Shown in pieces: positions 24,864 to 32,907 of a stretch of DNA of 64,000 nucleotides. The translations under genes were made by a program, and so were the position numbers. The DNA is from CAVXGU01 sp963761615. GTDB taxonomy: Bacteria; Acidobacteriota; Vicinamibacteria; Vicinamibacterales; CAVVIG01. Under the pieces are notes generated by a model. That model saw only the letters and a program-made list of their open reading frames with translations, made no database searches and had not been told where the DNA came from. Numbering within the stretch: position 1 is the stretch's first letter; each line of letters opens with the position of its first letter. The stretch covers positions 620,001-684,000 of the forward strand of contig CAVXGU010000004.1 of NCBI GenBank assembly GCA_963761615.1, given 5' to 3'.

Positions 24864-25102
24864 TACCCTCGAGCATTTGGGGCTTCGGCGGTCTTCAGGT
24901 AGCGCACCAGCCGGTTGCTGGCTTTCAGCGTCCGCAGGCACAGGCGCAGCAGGCGGTCGTAGCGTTCGTCGTCCAGATAGCCTCGATCGTGCGCCTCGGC
25001 GAGGTGGCACTTTGTCTCGTGCAGCGAGCCGTTCGCGATCGCCAGGAAGCGTGAGAATTCCCGCTTCGAACCGTCGCACGCCCACGGCGCCACGCGCGGC
25101 AC
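24863..25102 (-). pseudogene. C-terminal fragment of a four-helix-bundle (23S rRNA intervening-sequence type) protein
   Basis: The readable part, from DGSKREFSRFLAIANGSLHE to ERYDRLLRLCLRTLKASNRL, matches the second half of the small four-helix-bundle family, which is normally about 115-125 residues. The N-terminal block with the usual SIPANIAEG is missing. In this frame a TGA occurs just upstream, and beyond it lies the 9-bp array at 25142. A GTG at 25102 could in principle start a 79-residue product. I take it as a 5'-truncated remnant. Confidence 0.6.
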
Positions 25103-25141
25103 GATTGGGGCCAGGAATTCTCAGTGGACCCGAAAACGCGG

Positions 25142-25171
25142 CGAGAACCCCGAGAACCCTGAGAACCCCGA
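25142..25171. repeat. 9-bp minisatellite array B (CCGAGAACC)
   Basis: About three copies of GAGAACCCC, one with a CCT variant. It lies between the truncated four-helix-bundle fragment and the alpha/beta hydrolase start, 63 bp upstream of the latter. Confidence 0.8.
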
Positions 25172-25233
25172 CTGCCACGCTGGCAATTGCGAAGGAGGCC
25201 GACGATAATCGCGCCTGGGGCCAGGAGCGTGCG

Positions 25234-25974
25234 ATGGTAGTCGACGTCAACGGCATCGGTCTGCACTGGCAGTCCGTCGGAGAGGGAGAGCCGCTCCTCT
25301 GGCTGCACGGCGGGATGGGCTGTGGCGACGACTGGCGCCACGTCTTCCCGGAAGTTCCGGAGGGCTTCCGCCTGATCGCGCCGGATCTGCGCGGGCACGG
25401 CGCGTCGATCGACCCGTCCGGCGCGTTCACGTTCCGCCAGTGCGCCGACGACATCCTGGCCCTGCTCGATCACCTCGGTCTCGCGAGCGTCAAGGCCCTC
25501 GGACTGAGCGGCGGCGGGATCGTCCTGCTCCACATGGCCACCCGCCGCCCGTCCGCGATTACGTCGATGGTGATCGTCAGCGCCCCGCCGTACCTTCCGG
25601 AGGAGGCCCGGGCGATTCAACGTGCCTTCTCCGAAGCGTCGCTCACCGCGGACGACATGGCGCGGATGCGCCGGAGCCACACGGGCGGCGAGCCGCAGAT
25701 CCGGCAGCTCGTCGAGACGATGCGCGGTCTGGCGGACGGTTACGACGACGTCAACTTCACGCCGCCGTATCTGGGCACGATCACCGCCGACACCCTGATC
25801 GTCTTCGGCGACCGCGACCCGCTCTATCCCGTGTCGCTGGCCTTCGAGCTGCGCCGGGCGATCCCGCGCTCGACCCTCTGGGTCGTGCCGGGCGGTGGCC
25901 ACGCTCCGGTGTTCGGCGAGCACGCCCAGCCGTTCAGGACGGCGGCGACGGCATTTCTGCGCGACCGCGCATGA
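25234..25974 (+). CDS. Alpha/beta-hydrolase-fold esterase or lipase-like enzyme
   Basis: The 246-residue cytoplasmic protein shows the oxyanion motif LLWLHGGMGCGDDW, the nucleophile elbow ALGLSGGGIVLL (Ser), FGDRDPLYP (Asp) and VVPGGGHAPVF (His). It is therefore a complete serine hydrolase triad. AGGAG precedes the ATG at 25234. The nearest relatives by eye are the 3-oxoadipate enol-lactonase and dehalogenase-like hydrolases. The substrate is not predictable. The gene lies between two copies of the 9-bp array and starts a plus-strand pair with the stress protein gene. Confidence 0.88.
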   Translation: MVVDVNGIGLHWQSVGEGEPLLWLHGGMGCGDDWRHVFPEVPEGFRLIAPDLRGHGASIDPSGAFTFRQCADDILALLDHLGLASVKALGLSGGGIVLLHMATRRPSAITSMVIVSAPPYLPEEARAIQRAFSEASLTADDMARMRRSHTGGEPQIRQLVETMRGLADGYDDVNFTPPYLGTITADTLIVFGDRDPLYPVSLAFELRRAIPRSTLWVVPGGGHAPVFGEHAQPFRTAATAFLRDRA

Positions 25975-25990
25975 ACGCGACGCCGTCGGA

Positions 25991-26043
25991 GCACCGAGAA
26001 CCCCGAGAACCCCGAGCACCCCGAGAACCCCGAGAACCCGGGG
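25991..26043. repeat. 9-bp minisatellite array C (CCGAGAACC)
   Basis: About six copies of CCGAGAACC, with one GAGCACC variant, end 13 bp before the universal stress protein start. The array fills nearly all of the gap after the hydrolase stop (25974). A ribosome-binding or promoter element for the stress protein would have to overlap it. Confidence 0.85.
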
Positions 26044-26056
26044 TAGAGTATTGACA

Positions 26057-26977
26057 ATGGATATCAAACGGATTCTGTGTCCGACCGATTTTTCGGAGAC
26101 GTCGGCGCACGCGGCGGCGCAGGCCATGGCGATCGCGTCGTGGTACCACGCGCGCGTGACGGCGCTGCACGTGCTCAGCTCGCTCACGGTCGCGGTGCCT
26201 GGCCTCGCGACGGTCCACATGAAGGAAGGCGCCGTCAACGACGCCGACGTGCGCCAGATGGCCCGCAAGGAGATCGTCGAGACGTTCGCGGCCAACGGCC
26301 CCGCCGGCGTGGAGGTGGAACCGCTGGTGGACTCGGGCGATCCGACGCAGCGCATCCTCGAGTGCGCGCTGGGGCTGCCCGCGGACCTGATCGTCATGGG
26401 CACGCACGGACTCGGCGGCTTCGAGCACTTCGTCCTGGGCTCGGTCACCGAGAAGGTGCTGCGCAAGGCGCCGTGCCCCGTGCTCACAGTGCCGCCCCGC
26501 GCCCAGACCCGCGCGCGGCTGCCGTTCAAGCGCCTGCTCTGCGCGGTGGACTTCTCCGAGTCGTCCCTGCAGGCCGTGCAGCTGGCGGCCTCGCTCGCCA
26601 AGGAGTCGGACGCCGAGCTCGACCTGCTGCACGTGATCGAGTGGCCGTGGACGGAGCCGCCGGCCCCGGACTTCGCCGCGATCCCGCCGGAGCAGGCGCT
26701 GGCGCTCGCCGAGTTCCGCCGCTACAGCGAAGAGACCGCGGCGTCGCGCCTCGAGAGCCTCGTGCCGACCGGGCCCGGGGCCTCCCGCCGCCCCGTCGCC
26801 AGAGTGACCAACGGCAAGCCGTACGTCCAGATCCTGGACGTCGCCAGCGAAGAGCACGTCGACCTCATCGTCATCGGCGTTCACGGGCACAACGTGCTGG
26901 ACCGGGCGTTCTTCGGATCGACGGTCAACCAGGTCGTGCGCCGGGCGAGCTGTCCGGTGCTCACTCTGCGGCAGTAG
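26057..26977 (+). CDS. Tandem-domain universal stress protein
   Basis: The 306-residue protein has two UspA domains (about 1-145 and 155-306). Each opens with a typical strand (IKRILCPTDFSETS; FKRLLCAVDFSESS) and ends with the nucleotide loop G-x2-G-x9-G(S/T): MGTHGLGGFEHFVLGSV and IGVHGHNVLDRAFFGST. Both are of the ATP-binding class, although the second loop has drifted. Such proteins rise under starvation, hypoxia or energy stress. The gene is convergent with PEP synthase and overlaps it by 17 bp at the stops. Confidence 0.92.
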   Translation: MDIKRILCPTDFSETSAHAAAQAMAIASWYHARVTALHVLSSLTVAVPGLATVHMKEGAVNDADVRQMARKEIVETFAANGPAGVEVEPLVDSGDPTQRILECALGLPADLIVMGTHGLGGFEHFVLGSVTEKVLRKAPCPVLTVPPRAQTRARLPFKRLLCAVDFSESSLQAVQLAASLAKESDAELDLLHVIEWPWTEPPAPDFAAIPPEQALALAEFRRYSEETAASRLESLVPTGPGASRRPVARVTNGKPYVQILDVASEEHVDLIVIGVHGHNVLDRAFFGSTVNQVVRRASCPVLTLRQ

Positions 26978-29411
26978 GCGCGGCCCCTTTCGCGGCGGCC
27001 GCCCCGGCGCCGGCCTCGGCCGCCGCGACGCGGAACGTGGTGGCGACGGCGACGTCCGGATTGAGCGAGATCGAGTCGATGCCCTCGCCGACCAGCCAGG
27101 CCGCGAAGTCGGGATAGTCCGACGGCGCCTGACCGCAGATTCCGATCGGCTTGTGCAGCTTGCGCGCCGCCGCGATGGCACGTGCGATCATCCAGCGTAC
27201 GGCCTCGTTGCGCTCGTCGAACAGGCGGGCCACGGTGCCCGAGTCGCGGTCGAGGCCGAGCGTCAGCTGCGTGAGGTCGTTCGACCCGATGGAGAAGCCG
27301 TCGAACACCTGGAGGAAGGCCTCGGCCAGGATGGCGTTCGACGGGACCTCGCACATCGCGTAGATCTCGAGGCCGTCCTCGCCCTGCCGCAGCCCGTTGG
27401 CCGCCATGACCTCGATGACGCGGCGGCCTTCGTCCACGGTGCGGCAGAACGGGATCATCACCTTGATGTTGGTCAGACCCAGCTCGCCGCGCGCGCGTCG
27501 GATGGCGGCGCACTCGAGGGCGAATCCCTCCGCGTAGCGCTCGTCGTAGTACCGGGAGGCCCCGCGGAAGCCCAGCATCGGGTTCTCCTCGGCCGGCTCG
27601 AACTCCCCCCCGCCCACGAGCTGCGCGTACTCGTTGGTCTTGAAGTCGCTCATCCGCACGATCACCGGCTTGGGATAGAACGCTGCCGCGAGGCGTCCGA
27701 TGCCCTCGCTGAACCGCCGGACGAAGAAGTCGCCGGCCGCCTCGGGGCCGATCCGGGCCGCGATGTCCTTGACGACCTGCGGATCCTTCAGGCGCGGATA
27801 GCGCACGAGCGCCATCGGGTGGATGCCGATGTGGTTGGTGATGACGAACTCGGCGCGCGCCAGGCCCACGCCCTGGTTGGGGATGCGGGCCAGGTCGAAG
27901 GCGCGGCTCGGATCGCCGACGATCAGCATCACGTGCGTGCGGGTCTGGGGCACGCGCGAGGCATCGACGCGCGCGACCTCGAACGGCACTCGACCGGCGT
28001 AGACGTGGCCTTCGGCGCCTTCGGCGCAGCAGACCGTCACGTCGGCGCCGCTCTGCAGCGTGCGCGTCGCGTTCTCGGTGCCGACGATGCACGGGAGGCC
28101 GAACTCGCGGGACACGATGGCCGCGTGGGCGGTGCGCCCGCCCTTGTCGGTAACGATGGCCGACACGCGGCGCATCACCGGCTCCCAGTCCGGATCGGTC
28201 ATCTCGGCGACCAGCACGTCGCCATCCTGGACGGCGTCGAGGGCCGACACCTCCCGCACCACCCGCACGCGTCCGCTGCCGATGCGCTCACCCACGGCCT
28301 GGCCGCGCACGAGCGGTTCGCCGGGCTTGGCCGTCAGGTGGTACACCTCCGCCACGGACGTGTGCGCCCTGGCGGAGTGTACGGTCTCGGGCCGCGCCTG
28401 GACGATGAACAGCTGGCCCGTGAGGCCGTCCTTGGCCCACTCGATGTCCATCGGCTGCGCGTGCCCCGCGAGCGTCGAGTAGTGCTCTTCGATCAGGCAG
28501 GCCCACCGCGCCAGCGTCAGCACGTCGTCGTCGCCCAGGCAGAAGCGCGCGCGCTCGTCGGCGGGCGTCGGCTCGCTGCGCGTGGCCTTGGTACCGCCGG
28601 CGTAGACGAGGCGCACCTCCTTGGTGCCCAGGCTCCGGCTGACGATCGCGCGATGTCCGGTCGCGAGCGTCGGCTTGAACACCGTCCACTCGTCAGGCGT
28701 GACGACGCCCTGGACGATGAACTCGCCGAGGCCGTAGACCCCGGAGACCGTGACGACGTCCCGGAAACCGGACTCGGTGTCCAGCGTGAAGATCACGCCG
28801 GAGCTCGCCTTGTCGGAGCGCACCATGGGCATGACGCCGACCGAGAGCGCGACCTTGAGCTGGTCGTAGCCGAGCCGCGCCCGGTAGCTGATCGCGCGAT
28901 CCGTGAAGAGCGACGAGTAGCACGCCTGGACGGCGCGGAGCAGACCTTCGCGCCCGCGGACGTTGAGGAAGGTCTCGGCCGCTCCGGCGAAGGACGCCTC
29001 GGGCAGGTCCTCGGCGGTGGCCGACGAGCGGACGGCGAGCTCCGGCTCGCGTCCCGCGCGCGCGCACAGCCGGTCGTAGCCGGCGAGGATGGACGTGCGC
29101 AGGCTGTCGGGCAGGGTCGTCTCGAGCACGGCCGCCCGGGCGGCCTCGCCGCGGTGGGCGAGCTCGGCGAGGTTCTCGGCGTCGAAGGTCGAGAAGATCG
29201 ACTGCAGGCGGGCCCGGAGGCCGCCGGCGTCGAGCAGACGCCAGTACGCGTCGGCGGTGGTGGCGAAGCCGTCGAGCACGCCGACGCCCCTGGGCTGGAG
29301 CGCTCGGAAGAGCTCGCCGAGCGACGCATTCTTCCCGCCGACGCGCGGAAGGTCGGCCAGCGTGATGTCGGCGAAGTCGAGCACGTCGGGTGCGGGCGAT
29401 GGGGGTGTCAT
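26961..29411 (-). CDS. ppsA: Phosphoenolpyruvate synthase
   Basis: The 816-residue enzyme converts pyruvate, ATP and water to PEP, AMP and phosphate for gluconeogenesis. The ATP-grasp N-terminal domain shows VGGKNASLGEL and AVRSSATAEDLPEASFAG. The swivelling phosphohistidine domain has TDKGGRTAHAAIVSREFG, whose His is phosphorylated. The PEP-utilising TIM barrel ends with GSNDLTQLTLGLDRDSG and ICGQAPSD, with the conserved Cys. Length and domain order are normal. The start at 29411 is chosen because the domain begins just after. The last 20 residues are an Ala/Gly-rich tail. Confidence 0.95.
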   Translation of the reverse strand: MTPPSPAPDVLDFADITLADLPRVGGKNASLGELFRALQPRGVGVLDGFATTADAYWRLLDAGGLRARLQSIFSTFDAENLAELAHRGEAARAAVLETTLPDSLRTSILAGYDRLCARAGREPELAVRSSATAEDLPEASFAGAAETFLNVRGREGLLRAVQACYSSLFTDRAISYRARLGYDQLKVALSVGVMPMVRSDKASSGVIFTLDTESGFRDVVTVSGVYGLGEFIVQGVVTPDEWTVFKPTLATGHRAIVSRSLGTKEVRLVYAGGTKATRSEPTPADERARFCLGDDDVLTLARWACLIEEHYSTLAGHAQPMDIEWAKDGLTGQLFIVQARPETVHSARAHTSVAEVYHLTAKPGEPLVRGQAVGERIGSGRVRVVREVSALDAVQDGDVLVAEMTDPDWEPVMRRVSAIVTDKGGRTAHAAIVSREFGLPCIVGTENATRTLQSGADVTVCCAEGAEGHVYAGRVPFEVARVDASRVPQTRTHVMLIVGDPSRAFDLARIPNQGVGLARAEFVITNHIGIHPMALVRYPRLKDPQVVKDIAARIGPEAAGDFFVRRFSEGIGRLAAAFYPKPVIVRMSDFKTNEYAQLVGGGEFEPAEENPMLGFRGASRYYDERYAEGFALECAAIRRARGELGLTNIKVMIPFCRTVDEGRRVIEVMAANGLRQGEDGLEIYAMCEVPSNAILAEAFLQVFDGFSIGSNDLTQLTLGLDRDSGTVARLFDERNEAVRWMIARAIAAARKLHKPIGICGQAPSDYPDFAAWLVGEGIDSISLNPDVAVATTFRVAAAEAGAGAAAAKGAAPTAAE

Positions 29412-29631
29412 GTCGAAGCTCCAGTGTTCGCGCGTGCGCCGCGGGTGTCTGTGGATGTCAGCGTCGACCGCTGCAAGATCGTCTCCCGGGACGATGGCGC
29501 CGGTGCGCCTGCGGACACGGGATTTGACGGGATTCCGACGCGTCGGGTCTCGAAGCCCGGCGGATCGTCGACAGCGGGCGCATTTGCGCCAGCACGGGTC
29601 TTGCGTCAGCCTGTAGGCAGGGAGGTTCCCC

Positions 29632-29814
29632 ATGCAGCTCCAGCTGAGTGACACCGAAGCCGGCATCCTCAGGGATGTCCTGAGCGATTACCTGTCGGGC
29701 CTGAAGCGGGAAGTCGCGCGCACCGAACAGCACGAATACCGCCACATGCTGGTTCAGCGGCAGGAGCTCTGCGAGCGCCTGTTCAAGCAGCTGGGGGCCG
29801 GCGCGGCGACGTAA
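29632..29814 (+). CDS. Small conserved-looking protein, unknown function
   Basis: A 60-residue, largely helical and charged protein (MQLQLSDTEAGILRDVLSDY, then KREVARTEQHEYRHMLVQRQ). GGGAGG lies 8 nt before the ATG, a strong ribosome site for this window. It has no signal, no membrane segment and no cysteine except one near the end. It sits between the PEP synthase start and the MFS gene. A short helical protein with a real ribosome site is probably expressed. The family is not one I can name. Confidence 0.65.
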   Translation: MQLQLSDTEAGILRDVLSDYLSGLKREVARTEQHEYRHMLVQRQELCERLFKQLGAGAAT

Positions 29815-29903
29815 GGGCGGGCAGCCGCCACCAGACAGGCCTTGGCCGATCCGGCCGGCGCGTATTAACCTTCCACGCCGTGAACAACGCAGGTCGGGCC
29901 TGA

Positions 29904-31121
29904 ATGGACAAGGTGGCGCGGGCGAACCAGCGCAACGCCGTGCTGGCCGGTTTCCTCGGCTGGACCTTCGACGCGTTCGACTACTTCGTCCTCACCTACG
30001 TTCTCGAGGACGTTGCCCGGGCGTACCACCGGTCGCGGCCCGAGATTGCCCTCGCCCTGACGCTGTCGCTCGCGATGCGCCCGGTGGGCGCGATCATCTT
30101 CGGCCTGGCGGCCGATCACTTCGGCCGCCGCGTGCCGCTGATGATCAACGTGATCTTCTACGGCAGCGTGTCGGTCCTGTCCGGCATCGCCCCGACGTAC
30201 GGCACGTTCATGCTCCTTCGCCTGCTCTTCGGCATCGGCATGGGCGGCGAGTGGGGTGTCGGCGCGTCGCTCGCGCTCGAGTCGGCGTCGCCGCGGCTGC
30301 GGGGGCTGCTGTCAGGGGTGCTCCAGGAAGGCTACGCGATCGGCAACCTGGTGGCGGCGCTCGGGTTCCGCTTCATCTATCCGTACTTCAACGCGATGCT
30401 GCCCGGGAACGGCTGGCGGTTCCTGTTCTTCCTGGGGGGGTTGCCGGCAATCCTGTCGCTCTACATCCGGTCCCACGTGCGCGAGTCCGAGGCCTGGCGC
30501 GAGCATCACACCGAGTGGGGCGCCTACTGGCGCTCGATCTTCCAGCACTGGCGCCGGTTCCTCTACATCGTCGCCCTGATGGCGATGATGAACCTGATTG
30601 CCCACGGCACGCAGGACATCTACCCGACGCTGCTCGGCACGTTCGGATTCGGACAGAAGTCGATCGCCGACATCATCGCGCTGTCCATGGTCGGGGCCAT
30701 CATCGGCGGGCTGGTGTTCGGGTACTACTCGGACCGCGTGGGCCGGCGCCGCGCGATGGTGACGGCGACGCTCGCGGCGCTGCTGGTCGTCCCGTTCTGG
30801 CTCTCGGGATCCAGCACCGTCCGGATCCTGATCGGCGTGTTCCTGATGCAGTTCTTCGTGCAGGGGGCGTGGGGCGTGATTCCCGCGCACATCAACGAGC
30901 TCTCGCCGGGGAACCTGCGCGGCTTCTTCCCGGGGTTCGCCTACCAGATCGGCGTGCTCGTCGCGTCGAGCATCCCCTACGTCGAATCGGCGCTCGGCGA
31001 GCGCTTCACCTACGCGCAGGCGATGGGCGGCCTCGTGACGGCGATCCTCCTGATCGGCACCGTGATCATCTGGCTGGGACCGGAGCAGAAGGGCATCGCG
31101 TTTCGCCGGTCCGACGCCTGA
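29904..31121 (+). CDS. MFS transporter, metabolite/H+ symporter type
   Basis: The 405-residue protein has twelve hydrophobic segments. The opening GFLGWTFDAFDYFVLTYVL is typical of the aromatic-acid or carboxylate H+ symporters. The loop 2-3 signature FGLAADHFGRRVPL and its half-repeat FGYYSDRVGRRRAM are both present. LLFGIGMGGEWGVGASLALE matches the fourth-helix motif of the sialate/shikimate/carboxylate carriers. It probably imports an organic acid with protons. The substrate cannot be set from the sequence. Confidence 0.9.
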   Translation: MDKVARANQRNAVLAGFLGWTFDAFDYFVLTYVLEDVARAYHRSRPEIALALTLSLAMRPVGAIIFGLAADHFGRRVPLMINVIFYGSVSVLSGIAPTYGTFMLLRLLFGIGMGGEWGVGASLALESASPRLRGLLSGVLQEGYAIGNLVAALGFRFIYPYFNAMLPGNGWRFLFFLGGLPAILSLYIRSHVRESEAWREHHTEWGAYWRSIFQHWRRFLYIVALMAMMNLIAHGTQDIYPTLLGTFGFGQKSIADIIALSMVGAIIGGLVFGYYSDRVGRRRAMVTATLAALLVVPFWLSGSSTVRILIGVFLMQFFVQGAWGVIPAHINELSPGNLRGFFPGFAYQIGVLVASSIPYVESALGERFTYAQAMGGLVTAILLIGTVIIWLGPEQKGIAFRRSDA

Positions 31122-31167
31122 TGCCTGACGCCGGGTTGCGCCCGGTGTGGAGCGGCGGCCACGAACC

Positions 31168-32907
31168 TCAGGGCGTCGCCCACCCGATGTCCTGATAGAC
31201 CCAGGGCGTCTCGAAGCCGAAGGCGCCGAAGTTCACGAGACCCTTGCGGGTCGGCACGATCTCGGGCCGCTGATACAGCGTCAGCGAGTGGACTTCCTGC
31301 CAGATCATGGCGTCGGCCTGGTTGGCGAGGGCGATGGCCTTCTCGCGATCGAACTCCCGGCTCGCGCGCAGCATGAGGGCGTCGAGCCCGGGGCTGCCGA
31401 TCCGGGCGTAGTTCTGCTGGATGTCCAGCTGGCCTTCCGCATTCCTGGTCGGATTGACGTAGATGGACTTGACGGAGCTGACGGGAAACGGCGTGCCCAT
31501 CCAGGCGAACAGCGTGAAGTCGAACTGCCCGGGCCGCACGTACTTGTCGAAGAAGTCGTTGGAGGGCACGGTCTCGATCGCCACCGTGACGCCGACCTGT
31601 GCCAGCATGTTCTGAATCAGCTCGCCGATCTGTCGTGCGGTCTGCACCCCCGCCGGAATGACGAGGTGGATCGTCAGGGCATCGCCCGCCTTCTTCCTGA
31701 CGTTCCCGTCGAGCGTCCAGCCGGCCTCGTCCAGCAACTGCGCCGACCGGGCGGGGTCGTACCGACCGACGTCGCCCGAGTTGTCCTCGTACCCGTGCTG
31801 GTTTTCCATGAAGATGTGGTTGTTCAGCACCGTGGGCTGCATGCCGAGCGGCGAGAGCATGGCCCGGGCGATCGCCTGGCGATTGATGGCCATCGCGAGC
31901 GCCCGCCGGACGCGGACGTCCTGCAGTTGAGGGCTGGCGCCGTTGAGGGTCAAGTGGGTGAAGTTCGGGCCGCCGGCCACCCGGAGGTCGATGTCCGGCA
32001 TGACCCTGGCGCGCTGGTACTTGCTCGCGTCGGACGCGAGGTCCAGCGCGTCGATCTCGTTGTTGGCCAGCGCATCGATCTGCGCGTCGGGCTGGATCAC
32101 GCGGAACACGATCCGGTCCAGCTTGGCGCGGTTGCCCCACCACTTCTCGTTCCGGACCAGCGTGATCGTCTGTGATGTCCGGTCGATCGCATCCAGTCTG
32201 AACGGTCCGGCGGTGGTGAGCAGCGTCTCCTTCCACCCGTCGTTGAAGACCGCCGGGTTCTTGTTCGTCGCTGCCGGGTAGAACGGTGCGAAGAGCGCCT
32301 GCCAGTCCGCGAACGGCGTCTTGTAGGTGACGATGGCCTCGTAGTCGTTCTTGCCTTTCGTCACGCTCCCGATGTTCTCGTAGCCGTTCGCCGACGAGAT
32401 GCGATAGGCGTGGTCTGCGCCGCCGCTCGCCTTCCACTGCCAGTACAGGTCCTCCCACGTGATCGGCGTCCCGTCGTACCACCGCGCCTTCGGGTTCAGC
32501 TCGTAGGTGACGACCTCCTGCGGGTCGGTGGCGAGGGTCGCCTCGGAAGCCAGGTAGTCCGGATTCCACACGGGGGAGCCGGCGGCATCGGTCGTGTAGA
32601 GGTTCGGCATGAGGGCGGAGAGCACCCACACGCCGCTCTGGTCCGTGCCGTCGATCTCGTTCACGTTGAAGTTGGCAGGCATCGTGTCGAGCGGCCAGGT
32701 GAAGGTGCCGCCGTCCCGGATCCGGTCGCGCGGCGTGGGCACGATGTCGTTCGCCTTCGCGGACGGGGGCTTCCCGGTACCGCCTGGCGGCGTCGCGCCG
32801 GGGCCGCCACCGCTGCCGCCACAGGCGGACGCGGTCACGAGCAGGACCGCCCCCGCGATTGTCAGGGAGCCCAGAGCCCAGAGCCGAGAGCCTGTTCGAT
32901 ATGTCAC
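31168..32907 (-). CDS. Peptide/opine-type ABC transporter substrate-binding lipoprotein (second copy)
   Basis: This family-5 extracellular solute-binding protein (about 579 residues) has the lipobox VTASAC followed by a Gly/Pro linker. Binding-domain blocks include DGTPITWEDLYWQWKASGG, VRRALAMAINRQAIARAM and GQFDFTLFAWMGTPFP. It is closely similar to the product of the preceding gene throughout, so it is a tandem duplicate. The GTG at 32907 overlaps the upstream stop (GTGA), and ATG 32919 is the alternative. The first residues (TGSRLWALGSLT) are encoded by a GGCTCT microsatellite. Confidence 0.9.
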   Translation of the reverse strand: MTYRTGSRLWALGSLTIAGAVLLVTASACGGSGGGPGATPPGGTGKPPSAKANDIVPTPRDRIRDGGTFTWPLDTMPANFNVNEIDGTDQSGVWVLSALMPNLYTTDAAGSPVWNPDYLASEATLATDPQEVVTYELNPKARWYDGTPITWEDLYWQWKASGGADHAYRISSANGYENIGSVTKGKNDYEAIVTYKTPFADWQALFAPFYPAATNKNPAVFNDGWKETLLTTAGPFRLDAIDRTSQTITLVRNEKWWGNRAKLDRIVFRVIQPDAQIDALANNEIDALDLASDASKYQRARVMPDIDLRVAGGPNFTHLTLNGASPQLQDVRVRRALAMAINRQAIARAMLSPLGMQPTVLNNHIFMENQHGYEDNSGDVGRYDPARSAQLLDEAGWTLDGNVRKKAGDALTIHLVIPAGVQTARQIGELIQNMLAQVGVTVAIETVPSNDFFDKYVRPGQFDFTLFAWMGTPFPVSSVKSIYVNPTRNAEGQLDIQQNYARIGSPGLDALMLRASREFDREKAIALANQADAMIWQEVHSLTLYQRPEIVPTRKGLVNFGAFGFETPWVYQDIGWATP

